Shown here piece by piece: positions 8,872-18,214 of a DNA stretch of 40,484 nucleotides. The notes under the pieces were generated by a model. That model had not been told where the DNA came from, made no database searches, and saw nothing but the letters and a program-made list of their open reading frames with translations. The DNA is taken from contig NZ_AODK01000001.1 of assembly GCF_000525975.1 (NCBI RefSeq), positions 1-40,484 of the forward strand. The letters are read 5' to 3'. Made by a program: the position numbers and the translations under genes. This DNA comes from Listeria rocourtiae FSL F6-920. Its GTDB lineage: Bacteria; Bacillota; Bacilli; Lactobacillales; Listeriaceae. Position 1 is the stretch's first letter, and each line of letters begins with the position of its first letter.

Positions 8872-10182
8872 ATGGTTAAACCAGTAGTAGCAATTGTTGG
8901 GCGTCCGAACGTCGGCAAGTCCACTATTTTCAACCGCATCGTTGGGGAACGTGTTTCGATTGTGGAGGATATTCCAGGTGTCACCCGGGACCGGATTTAT
9001 AATTCGGCTGACTGGCTTGGACGTGATTTTAATATTATTGATACAGGTGGAATTGATTTAGGAGATGAGCCATTTTTAGCGCAAATCAAGGCGCAGGCTG
9101 AGATTGCAATTGATGAAGCAGATGTTATTATTTTTATTACAAATGGTCGTGAAGGTGTAACAGATGCCGATGAACAAGTGGCCAAAATTTTATACAGATC
9201 AAAAAAACCGATCGTTTTAGCTGTTAATAAGGTCGATAATCCCGAAATGCGTGACCAGATTTATGACTTTTATTCGCTTGGGTTTGGTGAACCATTCCCA
9301 ATTTCGGGATCACATGGCTTGGGACTTGGCGATTTACTAGATGATGTATTTAAAAAATTCCCAGAACGTGGGGAAGAAGAGTACGATGAAAATGTTATTA
9401 AATTCTCTCTTATCGGACGTCCTAATGTAGGTAAATCATCTATCTTGAACGCTTTATTAGGCGAGCAGCGTGTCATTGTTTCTGATGTTGCTGGAACGAC
9501 ACGTGATGCGATTGATACACCGTATGAATTTGATGGACAAGAGTATGTGATGATTGATACGGCTGGTATGCGTAAGCGTGGAAAAGTTTATGAATCAACA
9601 GAGAAATATAGCGTGTTGCGAGCGATGCGAGCGATTGAGCGAAGCGATGTAGTTTTAGTCGTGCTAAATGCTGAAGAAGGAATTCGTGAGCAAGATAAAC
9701 GAATTGCTGGCTACGCACATGAAGCGGGGCGCGGAATTTTAATCGTTGTAAATAAATGGGATGCAATTGAAAAAGATGAAAAAACGATGAATGCATTTAT
9801 TGAAGATATTCGAGAACAATTCGTATTTCTATCTTATGCGCCGATTGTTTTTGTATCAGCTGTAACGAAGCAACGCTTGACTAACTTATTCCCAATGATT
9901 AATGACATTAGTAATAATCATTCCTTACGCGTACAATCAAGTCTTTTGAACGATGTTATCATGGATGCTGTAGCGATGAATCCATCACCAATGGACAAAG
10001 GTAAACGCTTGAAAATTTACTACACGACGCAGGTTGCGATACGACCACCAACATTTGTAGTCTTTGTAAATGAACCAGAAATGATGCACTTCTCTTACGA
10101 ACGATTCCTAGAAAATCGAATTCGTGAAGCTTTTCCGTTTGATGGCACGCCAATACGCTTAATAGCACGCCAAAGAAAGTAA
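8872..10182 (+). CDS. der: Ribosome-associated GTPase Der (EngA)
   Basis: An essential GTPase for 50S subunit assembly with two tandem G domains. The first has GRPNVGKST at residues 10-18, DTGGID near 57 and NKVD near 120. The second has GRPNVGKSS near 183, DTAGMRKRG near 230 and NKWD near 294. A KH-like C-terminal domain of about 90 residues follows and ends RLIARQRK. The length of 436 residues is exactly typical. gpsA starts 13 bases downstream with its own SD, so the two form an operon as in related bacteria. Confidence 0.97.
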   Translation: MVKPVVAIVGRPNVGKSTIFNRIVGERVSIVEDIPGVTRDRIYNSADWLGRDFNIIDTGGIDLGDEPFLAQIKAQAEIAIDEADVIIFITNGREGVTDADEQVAKILYRSKKPIVLAVNKVDNPEMRDQIYDFYSLGFGEPFPISGSHGLGLGDLLDDVFKKFPERGEEEYDENVIKFSLIGRPNVGKSSILNALLGEQRVIVSDVAGTTRDAIDTPYEFDGQEYVMIDTAGMRKRGKVYESTEKYSVLRAMRAIERSDVVLVVLNAEEGIREQDKRIAGYAHEAGRGILIVVNKWDAIEKDEKTMNAFIEDIREQFVFLSYAPIVFVSAVTKQRLTNLFPMINDISNNHSLRVQSSLLNDVIMDAVAMNPSPMDKGKRLKIYYTTQVAIRPPTFVVFVNEPEMMHFSYERFLENRIREAFPFDGTPIRLIARQRK

Positions 10183-10195
10183 AGGAGAGAATTTA

Positions 10196-11215
10196 ATGAC
10201 GAAAAAACAAAAGATTGCTGTTCTCGGTGCGGGAAGCTGGGGGACTGGTTTGGCACTGGTTTTGATTGAAAATGGGCATGATGTTGTTATTTGGGGAAAT
10301 CACTCGGAAGTGGTTGAAGAACTGAATACGAAGCATACCAATCAACATTATCTTCCTGATATGACGCTTTCACCAAGCATGCGAGCGACTCTCGTATTGG
10401 AAGAAGCATTAGAAGGTGCGGAAATGATTGTTATTGCTATTCCAACGAGCGCCATGAGGATTGTTTGTAGTCAGCTAAATAACGCCTTAAAAGAGCCAAA
10501 GCTGCTTGTGCACGTGAGTAAGGGGATTGAGCCTGATACGAATTTGCGAATGACGCAGGTGATTGAAGAGGAAATTGATTCTGAAAAACGTTCTGCAGTC
10601 GTTGTTTTATCAGGACCAAGCCATGCTGAAGAAGTTGTACGCCATCATCCAACAACGCTTTGCGCGAGCTGTAAAGATTTAGCCGCGGCAGAGTTTGTAC
10701 AAGATGCTTTTTTAAATAATAATTTGCGAATTTATACGAATGAAGACGTGATAGGTGCTGAAATTGGGGGAGCTTTGAAAAATATTATCGCATTAGGTGC
10801 TGGTATTACAGATGGTCTTGGTTATGGCGATAACGCTAAAGCAGCGTTAATGACGCGTGGCATGGCTGAGATTACAAGGCTTGGTGTGACGGCGGGTGCA
10901 GATCCGCAAACGTTTTATGGCTTGACTGGTATTGGTGATTTAATCGTAACATGTACGAGCGTGCATTCGAGAAATTGGCGTGCTGGGAATATGCTTGGAA
11001 AAGGCAAGAGCTTAGAAAGCGTTCTTGAAAACATGGGAATGGTGGTTGAAGGTGTGCGCACAGCTAAAGCAGTTCATCAGTGGGCGCAAAAACTGGAAAT
11101 CGATATGCCGATTACGGAGGCTATTTACCAAGTATTATTTGAAAATCAAAATCCTCAACTTGCAGTAGACCGTCTCATGGGACGTAATCGTAAGCTTGAA
11201 AAAGAAGAATATTGA
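10196..11215 (+). CDS. gpsA: Glycerol-3-phosphate dehydrogenase [NAD(P)+]
   Basis: Reduces dihydroxyacetone phosphate to sn-glycerol 3-phosphate for phospholipid synthesis. The Rossmann motif GAGSWGTG is at residues 10-17. [17 protein letters not shown] and [10 protein letters not shown] are family blocks, and [23 protein letters not shown] holds the catalytic lysine region. Full length at 339 residues. SD AAAGGAG (10181-10187) precedes ATG 10196. In B. subtilis spoIVA follows; here it does not, consistent with a non-sporulating organism. Confidence 0.97.
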   Translation: MTKKQKIAVLGAGSWGTGLALVLIENGHDVVIWGNHSEVVEELNTKHTNQHYLPDMTLSPSMRATLVLEEALEGAEMIVIAIPTSAMRIVCSQLNNALKEPKLLVHVSKGIEPDTNLRMTQVIEEEIDSEKRSAVVVLSGPSHAEEVVRHHPTTLCASCKDLAAAEFVQDAFLNNNLRIYTNEDVIGAEIGGALKNIIALGAGITDGLGYGDNAKAALMTRGMAEITRLGVTAGADPQTFYGLTGIGDLIVTCTSVHSRNWRAGNMLGKGKSLESVLENMGMVVEGVRTAKAVHQWAQKLEIDMPITEAIYQVLFENQNPQLAVDRLMGRNRKLEKEEY

Positions 11216-11221
11216 TGAAGA

Positions 11222-11254
11222 AACCTCTTGCAAATTTTTTTGTGAGGGGTTTTG
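11222..11254 (+). terminator. Probable terminator after gpsA
   Basis: AACCTCTTGCA (11222-11232) pairs with TGTGAGGGGTT (11241-11251), all positions pairing if three G-U pairs are allowed. Only a short T run follows, so strength is uncertain. A weak promoter for the next gene (TTTGTG, 16 bases, TATAGA at 11261) may overlap it. Confidence 0.45.
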
Positions 11255-11295
11255 TGCTAGTATAGAGGTATAGCTATGGATTTGGAGGGATAAAT

Positions 11296-12300
11296 ATGAT
11301 TCAAACACAAAGAACGGGAAACCAGTTGTCGCTTACGTGGTCGCAAGGAGATATCCCGGTTGGTTCAACAATTTTTCAAAGCCGCTCATCAGAGATTGGC
11401 GCATCAAAAAAACAGTTGCTAGTAGTAGATAAGGAAACGCACCTTTTACTTTTGAACGAGGATTTACCAGTTTTCTTCATCATTCAAAAACCAGATGGAG
11501 TAAGCGAAATTGTTGGTGAACGAATAATACCATTTGAGGGTTGTTTTAATTTTCGAGATCTTGGAGGCTACGTGAATATGGCTGGAAAAAGAGTGAAATG
11601 GGGCAAATTATACCGATCTTCACTCCTTTCTAATCTGACAACTAAGGATCACGACACGTTAGAGACGATGGGCATAAAATGGATTTGTGATTTGCGCAGT
11701 ACTGCTGAGATTGCTGCCAAACCATCGCCAATATTTCCAACTATCAAAAATCGTCATATTCCAATTGGCACAGCTAAAAATGAAACTAGTGAGACACAAA
11801 AAATGGAAATTCCTGATGATCCTCGTGTGTATGAGCCGCTAATGGGGGAAAGCTATCGCGTTTTTGTACAGTCAAAGGATGGATTCCGTGAAATTCTTGA
11901 ATACATTATTGATAAAGCAGATTTGCCGTTTCTATTTCACTGTACGGCTGGAAAAGACCGGACAGGCGTTTTAGGGGCACTTTTATTAAAATTGCTAGAT
12001 GTACCAGAAAAAACAATTTTAGCTGATTACGAGCTTACAAATAAATATGCGGATGCTATTCTAGGTGAGATGCAAGGATTGATTGAAGTTTTTTCAGGAA
12101 ATACACAAAAAATCGAGCTAGAGCATTTTCGACCAATGGCAGAGGCGAGGCCAGGTTATTTAGAAATTGCTTTTGATGAAATGCGAAAGGAATACGGTTC
12201 GGTGGACGCTTATTTAGAAAAGGGTATCGGGATTAGCACGACTAAAAAAAGCAAAATTCCAGTCTATGATGTTAGAAGGAGAGTAGTAGTTGAAACCTAG
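11296..12300 (+). CDS. Protein tyrosine/serine phosphatase (DSP-like, Listeria LipA type family)
   Basis: The phosphate-binding loop HCTAGKDRTG is at residues 215-224, giving catalytic Cys216 and Arg222. This is the CX5R signature with the AGKDR variant found in the bacterial tyrosine/phosphoinositide phosphatase family. GCFNFRDLGGY (about residues 82-92) and the RSSLLSNLT region are the usual N-terminal substrate-loop blocks. Length is 334 residues with no signal peptide, so the protein is cytoplasmic. The ~75-residue N-terminus before the catalytic domain resembles an extra beta-sandwich-like region, which I cannot assign. SD GGAGGG (11283-11288) precedes ATG 11296. Natural substrate unknown. 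Confidence 0.85.
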   Translation: MIQTQRTGNQLSLTWSQGDIPVGSTIFQSRSSEIGASKKQLLVVDKETHLLLLNEDLPVFFIIQKPDGVSEIVGERIIPFEGCFNFRDLGGYVNMAGKRVKWGKLYRSSLLSNLTTKDHDTLETMGIKWICDLRSTAEIAAKPSPIFPTIKNRHIPIGTAKNETSETQKMEIPDDPRVYEPLMGESYRVFVQSKDGFREILEYIIDKADLPFLFHCTAGKDRTGVLGALLLKLLDVPEKTILADYELTNKYADAILGEMQGLIEVFSGNTQKIELEHFRPMAEARPGYLEIAFDEMRKEYGSVDAYLEKGIGISTTKKSKIPVYDVRRRVVVET

Positions 12301-12692
12301 AGTTGTCAGGCAAAGGCGCGGATTTTAGCTCTTTTTTTTAAGGAATTTGAACTATTTTTCCTATTTGGCGTGTTTTTACTTGCTATTATAGGTCTCTCGC
12401 GTTAGTATTATGCTTAACAGCTTGATACAATCACGTTTTCGAACTAGGACTAGGAAGGCAAGCGACATTTTTCTTTGTAAAAAAGAAAGCTGCTCTCTTC
12501 TAAATCCTTGCAGTTGTAGGGATAATGTGATAATCTTTTATCAGAATCACTGAAACGGCGATAAAGCGCCATTCCAGCCGAAATTCTTCTTAGAATTTCC
12601 ATAGAAGTTTAGCTTATTTTGGAAAATGAATAATACAAGTGTTAAGTAAGACCTGCTCATTTGGTATTATTCTCTTAAGGAGGTGAAAAACA
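12301..12692 (+). other. Long intergenic region upstream of hup
   Basis: 392 bases without a gene. A weak hairpin (AGAGTT 12299-12304 with AGCTCT 12327-12332, then T7) may end the phosphatase transcript. A promoter-like pair TTAGTA (12402-12407), 18 bases, TACAAT (12426-12431) would leave a leader of about 255 bases. Within that leader is a perfect eight-pair hairpin, GAAATTCT (12580-12587) with AGAATTTC (12592-12599). It ends in the strong SD AAGGAGGTG (12677-12685). The long leader suggests hup mRNA regulation; this is inference. Confidence 0.4.
12580..12599 (+). repeat. Perfect inverted repeat in hup leader
   Basis: Eight-base arms GAAATTCT and AGAATTTC with a TCTT loop. No T run follows, so it is not a terminator. 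Could be a leader hairpin or a protein-binding dyad. Confidence 0.5.
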
Positions 12693-12969
12693 ATGGCAAA
12701 CAAAACTGATTTAGTAAATAGCGTAGCAGAACTTGCAGATCTTTCTAAAAAAAGACGCTGCTAAAGCTGTAGAAGCTGTTTTTGAAACTATCCAAACTTC
12801 TTTATCTAAAGGTGAAAAAGTTCAATTAATCGGATTTGGTAACTTTGAAGTTCGTGAACGTGCTGCCCGTAAAGGACGCAACCCACGTACGAAGGAAGAG
12901 ATTGATATTCCTGCAAGCAAAGTTCCTGCATTCAAACCAGGTAAAGCGCTTAAAGAAGCTGTTAAATAA
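12693..12969 (+). CDS. hup: DNA-binding protein HU, frameshifted
   Basis: HU is the small histone-like protein that bends and compacts DNA. The beta-arm signature region is clear: [20 protein letters not shown] and [20 protein letters not shown]. The frame opened by ATG 12693 (SD AAGGAGGTG) reads [20 protein letters not shown] and then stops. At the A7 run 12747-12753, six A gives [17 protein letters not shown], restoring a normal 91-residue HU. HU is usually the only nucleoid protein of this kind in such genomes and is often essential, so a real loss is very unlikely. Confidence 0.95.
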
Positions 12970-12990
12970 TTACATACACTTTTTAAGCAC

Positions 12991-13023
12991 AAAAAAAAGG
13001 AGTTCCTCGGAATTCCTTTTTTT
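12991..13023 (+). terminator. Intrinsic terminator after hup
   Basis: An A8 run and GGAGTT pair with AATTCC and a T7 run (one G-U pair), around the loop CCTCGG. The run of T ends at 13023. Confidence 0.85.
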
Positions 13024-13113
13024 GTTATCTAAAATTAAGTTTCATCATTCACAAATATAGTTCTGCATTATGAATGGCTAAAAATGAGTCTCTGAGGTAT
13101 CAGAATGTATCTT

Positions 13114-13171
13114 TTAATCACGAGTTTGCCACCGATTTATCAGTGCTAATCGCAAGTCTGTAAGTGATTAA
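13114..13171 (+). repeat. Separated inverted repeat upstream of folE promoter
   Basis: TTAATCAC (13114-13121) and GTGATTAA (13164-13171) are perfect complements 42 bases apart. The right arm ends three bases before the -35 element. Could be paired operator half-sites or chance. Confidence 0.35.
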
Positions 13172-13173
13172 CG

Positions 13174-13202
13174 TTTACCTAGTTTGCTTGCTATGTTAAA
13201 AT
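13174..13202 (+). promoter_or_regulatory. Promoter for folE
   Basis: TTTACC (13174-13179), 17 bases, TAAAAT (13197-13202). It is about 40 bases upstream of the folE ATG, with SD AAGGGG near 13230. Confidence 0.55.
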
Positions 13203-13242
13203 AACGAGGTAGATAATGACGTGTTTATAAAGGGGATTTATT

Positions 13243-13810
13243 ATGGAACAAATAGATAAACAAAAGATTGCAGATGCAGTCAAAATGATTTTAGAGGCAG
13301 TTGGGGAGAACCCAGAACGCGAAGGATTACTAGATACACCGATGCGTGTCGCTAGAATGTATGAAGAGGTATTTTCAGGATTAAAAAAAAGATCCTTCCA
13401 TTCATTTTAATACGGTGTTTGAAGAACAGCACGAAGAATTAGTTTTGGTAAAAGATATTCGTTTTTCATCGATGTGTGAGCATCATTTGGTGCCATTTTT
13501 TGGTGTCGCGCATGTCGCGTATTTACCACAGAATGGGAGAGTAGCTGGGCTTAGTAAATTAGCGCGCGTTGTGGATGATGTGAGTAAGCGCCCACAGCTG
13601 CAGGAACGTATCACAACAACAGTTGCAGAAATAATGATGGATAAATTAAAACCGCTGGGAGTCATGGTTATATTGGAAGCAGAGCACATGTGTATGACTA
13701 TTCGTGGTGTCAATAAACCTGGTGCTAGAACGGTGACAAGTGCGGTTCGCGGAGCTTTTAGAAATGATGATAAGTTGCGTAGTGAAATCATGGCATTAAT
13801 TAAGAACTGA
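13243..13810 (+). CDS. folE: GTP cyclohydrolase I, frameshifted
   Basis: Converts GTP to 7,8-dihydroneopterin triphosphate, the first step of folate synthesis. Zinc-site residues are in [21 protein letters not shown] (Cys78, His80, His81 in restored numbering), and the family block [16 protein letters not shown] with TSAVRGAF follows. ATG 13243 opens a frame reading [20 protein letters not shown] that stops early. The A8 run at 13383-13390 should be A7, giving [20 protein letters not shown] and a 188-residue enzyme of normal length. In B. subtilis this gene (mtrA) is followed by mtrB (TRAP); here hepS follows directly. Confidence 0.95.
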
Positions 13811-13851
13811 TTCGTGCTAGCCAAAGCTGATAGCGATTTTTGTGGGTAGTA

Positions 13852-13860
13852 TGGTATAAT
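13852..13860 (+). promoter_or_regulatory. Extended -10 promoter for hepS-menG-hepT-ndk
   Basis: TGGTATAAT, an extended consensus -10, lies 41 bases before the hepS ATG and after the folE stop. No good -35 is seen, as is common with extended -10 promoters. Confidence 0.6.
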
Positions 13861-13901
13861 TTATGATACAGGCTAAACGAGATTTGAAGGGGATTTTGTA
13901 A

Positions 13902-14666
13902 ATGAGTTATCAAGGTGGTGTAGCGCAATTAAAACAAGTGGAGGCGCTTGTTTTAGATCAGACAGCATATCGGTTTTTAGGTGATAATTTTGCTGGGCCG
14001 AAGATGGATAAGGATCAGATGTTGTGGCTACATGAGGCGATTAAAGGAACTAATCTAGATGATAAGGTGGCTCACCAAGTGATCGGTGCCACACTATATG
14101 TGATTTTAGCTCACGATACGCATGATGGAATTGACGAACCGAGCGATGCTATACAGAAAACGTTACAAGAAAGGCAGTTAACAGTTCTTGCTGGCGATTT
14201 TTATAGTAGTTTGTATTACAGAGCATTATCTGAGTTAGGAATGATTGATTTGCTTGCGGCTTTGCAGAGCGGTGTTCAGCAGACAAACGAAGCGAAAGCG
14301 AATCTGTACCAACTGCATATTACTGGTGATGAGGATTATTTGACGCATTTAATCATGTCTAAAGCGGCAATTTTCTCAAGATTTGCGGCGTACTTTGATT
14401 GTGATGAAGCGTTTATATGTGTTGGAGCACGTGCTATTTTATTGACGCATCTTTTAGCAGAACGCAAAAATTGGCTGTTTAGCAATCATTCATTATTTCA
14501 GGCAGCCTACGAACATGGGTATATGGCTCTAAATGTGCAGGCTGATTTTGCGGTGTGGTTAGATGATTTGATTGTAACAGTAAAGGCTGAAATCAAAGCA
14601 AATATGGGCGGGTTAGCGATTTCTGAAATGATGGAAAAGCGTTTGAAGGAGCTACTCGGACAATAG
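13902..14666 (+). CDS. hepS: Heptaprenyl diphosphate synthase component I
   Basis: The small, non-catalytic subunit that, with the product of hepT, makes the C35 isoprenoid diphosphate used as the menaquinone side chain. At 254 residues it has the right size. It lacks the aspartate-rich motifs of the catalytic subunit and shows blocks I recall for HepS/HEPPP synthase component I (VALVLDQTAYRFLG-like N-terminus, HDTHDGIDE, VLAGDFYSSLYYRALS). The order hepS-menG-hepT is the strongest support. SD AAGGGGA precedes ATG 13902. Confidence 0.88.
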   Translation: MSYQGGVAQLKQVEALVLDQTAYRFLGDNFAGPKMDKDQMLWLHEAIKGTNLDDKVAHQVIGATLYVILAHDTHDGIDEPSDAIQKTLQERQLTVLAGDFYSSLYYRALSELGMIDLLAALQSGVQQTNEAKANLYQLHITGDEDYLTHLIMSKAAIFSRFAAYFDCDEAFICVGARAILLTHLLAERKNWLFSNHSLFQAAYEHGYMALNVQADFAVWLDDLIVTVKAEIKANMGGLAISEMMEKRLKELLGQ

Positions 14667-14681
14667 AGGAGAAATGATGAT

Positions 14682-15395
14682 ATGGTAGAAACGAAGGAAG
14701 AGAAAGTGCATAACGTGTTTGAAAAAATTTCTCCTAGCTATGATCGAATGAATAGTTTGATTAGTTTTCAATTGCACGCGAGATGGCGTCAAAAAACGAT
14801 GGAATTTATGCGTGTGAAGTCTGGTTCTTCGGCACTTGATGTTTGCTGTGGTACAGCGGATTGGACGTTGGCGATGGCTGAGGCTGTCGGTGTGGAAGGT
14901 TCGGTTATTGGATTGGACTTCAGTGAGAACATGTTAGCGGTTGGTCAAGAGAAAGTGGTGGCATCCCCGTATTCTAATATTACCTTGATGCATGGAAATG
15001 CGATGGAATTGCCATTTGCAGATAATTCATTTGATTATGTAACGATTGGTTTTGGACTTCGCAATGTGCCGGATTATATGACCGTCTTACGTGAAATGTA
15101 TCGCGTGTTGAAACCAGGTGGCTTATTGACGTGCCTTGATACATCGACGCCAACGATTCCAGGCTATAATCAGCTGTTTTTCTTCTATTTCCGTCATATG
15201 ATGCCTTTGATGGGGAAACTATTTGCCAAAAGTTATGATGAATATGCATGGTTAGAAGAGTCCACACGAAATTTCCCAGGTATGAAAAAGTTAGCGAACA
15301 TGTTTCAAGAAGCTGGATTTAATCATGTTCGTTACGTTCCTCATAGCGGTGGGGCGAGCGCAACGCATTTTGGGTACAAAAAGAAAGAGCAATAG
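14682..15395 (+). CDS. menG: Demethylmenaquinone methyltransferase
   Basis: SAM-dependent C-methyltransferase (UbiE/MenG family) that performs the last step of menaquinone synthesis. The N-terminal [16 protein letters not shown] is diagnostic. The SAM-binding motif I is [11 protein letters not shown] near residues 48-58, and [24 protein letters not shown] is the family block near 124-147. Length of 237 residues is typical. It lies 15 bases after hepS and its stop nearly abuts hepT, so the chain-making and methylation genes are co-transcribed. Confidence 0.95.
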   Translation: MVETKEEKVHNVFEKISPSYDRMNSLISFQLHARWRQKTMEFMRVKSGSSALDVCCGTADWTLAMAEAVGVEGSVIGLDFSENMLAVGQEKVVASPYSNITLMHGNAMELPFADNSFDYVTIGFGLRNVPDYMTVLREMYRVLKPGGLLTCLDTSTPTIPGYNQLFFFYFRHMMPLMGKLFAKSYDEYAWLEESTRNFPGMKKLANMFQEAGFNHVRYVPHSGGASATHFGYKKKEQ

Positions 15396-15404
15396 GTGGG
15401 GCAG

Positions 15405-16370
15405 ATGAAACTTAATTTTCTATATTCTAATATTCAAGCGGATGTTGCGGCTATTGAAGAAGAACTACGCGTAGCCGTTGCATCTGAACAGGCACCTTTA
15501 ATTGAGGAGGCTGCTTTACAACTTCTAAACGCTGGAGGGAAGCGGATTAGACCGATTTTCGTCTGTCTCACAGCGCGACTTGGCCAGTTTGAATGGAATC
15601 TGGTGGAGCAGGCGGCCGTGGCGGTAGAGTTAATACATATGGCATCCATTGTGCATGATGATGTAGTGGATGATGCGGATGTGAGGCGTGGTCGACCAAC
15701 AATCAAGGCAAAGTGGGGGAATCACGTTGCGATGTATACCGGCGATTTTTTGTTCGCAAAATCGTTAGAGTATATGACTAAAATCTCAAACATAGAGGCA
15801 CATCAAGTTCTTTCAAGTGTAACAGTGGAACTTGCTGTTGGTGAGATTGAGCAATTACGTGCGAAATATAATTTTAATCAAAATGTGCGGACATATTTGC
15901 GTCGAATTAAACGTAAGACTGCTCTTTTAATTGCAGCAAGTTGCCAGCTTGGCGGTATTGTGGCACGGTTAGAACCGAAATGGCATCGAAAGTTGTTCTT
16001 GTTTGGCTATTACGTCGGGATGTCGTTCCAAATTACGGATGACATTCTTGATTTTACTGGAACAGAAAAATCGCTTGGTAAGCCAGCTGGTGAGGATTTA
16101 CGGCAAGGCAATATCACACTACCTGTTTTTTTCGCGATGGAAGATCAGGCTTTTGCCGTAAAATTACGTGAAATTACGGAAGATACGACAAAGGATGAGA
16201 TGCGAGTTTTTATTGAGGAAATTAAAGCATCTGGGGCAATTAAAAAATCAGAGGCTATTGCTGAAAACTATCTGCAGAAGGCGATTGCTATTTTGGCGGA
16301 GTTTCCGCCTTCGAAAGAATTGAAACCGTTGAAGCAGATTGTGCAGTTTTTAGATAAGAGAAAGTATTAG
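15405..16370 (+). CDS. hepT: Heptaprenyl diphosphate synthase component II (polyprenyl synthase)
   Basis: Catalytic trans-prenyltransferase. The two aspartate-rich motifs that bind Mg and substrates are [16 protein letters not shown], with Asp85, Asp86 and Asp89, and DDILDFTG, with Asp212, Asp213 and Asp216. GGKRIRPI near residue 46 is the isopentenyl diphosphate site. GTG 15396 directly follows the menG stop, but ATG 15405 has the SD AGGTGG (15394-15399) at proper spacing and gives [13 protein letters not shown], 321 residues. Exact chain length is inferred from the operon with hepS. Confidence 0.94.
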   Translation: MKLNFLYSNIQADVAAIEEELRVAVASEQAPLIEEAALQLLNAGGKRIRPIFVCLTARLGQFEWNLVEQAAVAVELIHMASIVHDDVVDDADVRRGRPTIKAKWGNHVAMYTGDFLFAKSLEYMTKISNIEAHQVLSSVTVELAVGEIEQLRAKYNFNQNVRTYLRRIKRKTALLIAASCQLGGIVARLEPKWHRKLFLFGYYVGMSFQITDDILDFTGTEKSLGKPAGEDLRQGNITLPVFFAMEDQAFAVKLREITEDTTKDEMRVFIEEIKASGAIKKSEAIAENYLQKAIAILAEFPPSKELKPLKQIVQFLDKRKY

Positions 16371-16381
16371 GAGGTATGGAG

Positions 16382-16825
16382 ATGGAGAGAACGTATTTGA
16401 TGGTAAAACCGGATGGTGTCCAGCGTTGCTTGATTGGTGAAGTGATAGCGCGCTTGGAGAAAAAAGGTCTCAAATTGGTCGGCGCAAAGTTGATGCGTAT
16501 AGGTGAGGATTTAGCGAAGCAACACTATGCGGAACATGTCGGTAAGCCTTTCTTTCCAGATCTTTTAGATTTCATTACTTCGGGACCGGTTTTTGCGATG
16601 GTTTGGGAGGGCGACGAAGCAGTTGCGATTGCTCGATTGATGATGGGAACAACGAATCCACTTGACGCTCACCAAGGAACTATTCGTGGAGATTTTGCAG
16701 TGCATATGAATCGAAATGTGATTCACGGTTCAGACTCAGTAGAAAGTGCCACGCGTGAGATTGGGTTGTTTTTTGGAGCAAATGAGTTGCTTTCGTACGA
16801 TAGAGCAATCGATGTATGGCTATAG
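16382..16825 (+). CDS. ndk: Nucleoside diphosphate kinase
   Basis: Transfers the gamma phosphate from ATP to nucleoside diphosphates through a phosphohistidine. The active-site histidine is in [15 protein letters not shown] near residue 114, and the N-terminal MVKPDGVQR and C-terminal [11 protein letters not shown]-type ending are canonical. An ATG at 16376 touches the SD AGGAGG (16370-16375), so ATG 16382, six bases away, is chosen, giving 147 residues. It is the last gene of the hepS unit; in B. subtilis cheR would follow and does not here. Confidence 0.96.
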   Translation: MERTYLMVKPDGVQRCLIGEVIARLEKKGLKLVGAKLMRIGEDLAKQHYAEHVGKPFFPDLLDFITSGPVFAMVWEGDEAVAIARLMMGTTNPLDAHQGTIRGDFAVHMNRNVIHGSDSVESATREIGLFFGANELLSYDRAIDVWL

Positions 16826-16834
16826 AAATCAAGC

Positions 16835-16914
16835 GGAGGCGTTTGTATTTGGAGTGTGGTGTGAAGACCGGAATACCGGAAGTTCGCAAAGCTTCTGAGT
16901 GCGAACGCTTCTCC
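16835..16914 (+). other. Alternative hairpins between ndk and aroC
   Basis: GTTCGC (16882-16887) pairs with GCGAAC (16901-16906), extended by GAAG with CTTC across a small bulge. The same right arm can instead pair upstream, GGAGGCGTT (16835-16843) with AACGCTTCTCC (16904-16914), allowing a two-base bulge. The two folds exclude each other. No T run follows. It lies upstream of the aro promoter, so it could act only on read-through from ndk. Confidence 0.4.
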
Positions 16915-16930
16915 TATGTCCAATTAGCTG

Positions 16931-16959
16931 TTTACGTAGAAGATAAATTATGATATGAT
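16931..16959 (+). promoter_or_regulatory. Promoter of the aro operon
   Basis: TTTACG (16931-16936), 17 bases, TATGAT (16954-16959); an overlapping TATGAT begins at 16949. Leader of about 78 bases to aroC. I see no T-box or TRAP-type triplet repeats in it. Confidence 0.65.
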
Positions 16960-17043
16960 AACACACATACACTTTAAAGCGCTAAAATAATAACTGCTTA
17001 TTTTTGAAATAAAGGAATATAAAATAGAGAGGAAGTAGAGAAA

Positions 17044-18211
17044 ATGAGATATTTAACAGCGGGTGAATCGCACGGACCTGGACTTACGACGATTATTGAG
17101 GGGTTGCCAGCGGGTATGCCTCTTTTGGCCGAAGATATTAATAAGGACTTAACGAGACGTCAAGGTGGACATGGACGTGGAGCGCGGATGCGAATTGAGA
17201 CGGATCGTGCACAGATTTCAGCAGGCGTTCGTCATGGAAAAACGTTAGGATCTCCTGTCGCCATTTTTGTAGAGAATAAAGATTGGAAAAAATGGGAAAC
17301 TGTAATGAGTATTGAACCGGTACCAGCGGAAAAAGAAGCGTCACGCAAAGTTTCTCGACCACGTCCAGGACATGCGGATTTGGTTGGTGGGATGAAATAT
17401 GGTCACCGAGATATGCGCAATGTATTAGAGCGATCTTCGGCACGTGAGACAACGGTACGAGTTGCAGCAGGAGCGATTGCGCGGAAATTATTGCGTGAAC
17501 TAGGTATTGAAGTGGCTGGGCATGTGTTAGAGATAGGTGGAGTGCGTTCGGAATTGACGCGTGATTATTCGGTTAAGGAGATTCAAGAGATTTCAGAGGC
17601 ATCTTCTGTGCGTTGTTTAGATACGGCAAAAGAGGAAGAAATGAAGCAAAAAAATCGATGAAGCGAAGAAAAATGGCGATACGATTGGTGGTATTGTGGA
17701 AGTTGTCGTTGGTGGGGTGCCTGCTGGACTTGGTAGTTATGTACAATGGGATCACAAATTGGACGCGAAAATTGCACAGGCTATCGTGAGTATTAATGCA
17801 TTTAAAGGTGCAGAGTTTGGTGTTGGTTTTGAAGCGGCGCGTAAACCGGGGAGCGAGGTCATGGATGAGATTTTATGGTCTGAGGAAGATGGTTATACGA
17901 GGCGTACGAATAATCTTGGTGGTTTTGAAGGCGGGATGACGAATGGGATGCCGATTGTAGTTCGGGGCGTCATGAAGCCAATTCCAACGCTTTACAAACC
18001 ATTGCAAAGCGTGGACATTGATTCGAAAGAAGTATTTAACGCAAGTGTGGAGCGTTCGGATAGTTGTGCGGTTCCTGCTGCTAGCGTTGTCGCAGAAGCT
18101 GTTGTGGCATGGGAAGTAGCGCAAGCGATTTTGGAGAAATTTGATAGTGATCGTTTTGATGTACTACGAGCGCATGTGGAAGAGCACCGCGCGATGACAA
18201 GGGAGTTTTAA
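17044..18211 (+). CDS. aroC: Chorismate synthase, frameshifted
   Basis: Converts EPSP to chorismate with reduced FMN, the last shikimate step (called aroF in B. subtilis). [20 protein letters not shown] is at the N-terminus. [16 protein letters not shown], the [17 protein letters not shown] flavin/substrate region and [17 protein letters not shown] follow. After the frame break come [18 protein letters not shown] and [17 protein letters not shown]. The A7 run at 17648-17654 should be A6, giving [20 protein letters not shown], 388 residues in all, the normal length. aroB begins three bases after the stop. The SD GAGAGGAAG near 17028 serves ATG 17044. Confidence 0.96.
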
Positions 18212-18214
18212 AAA

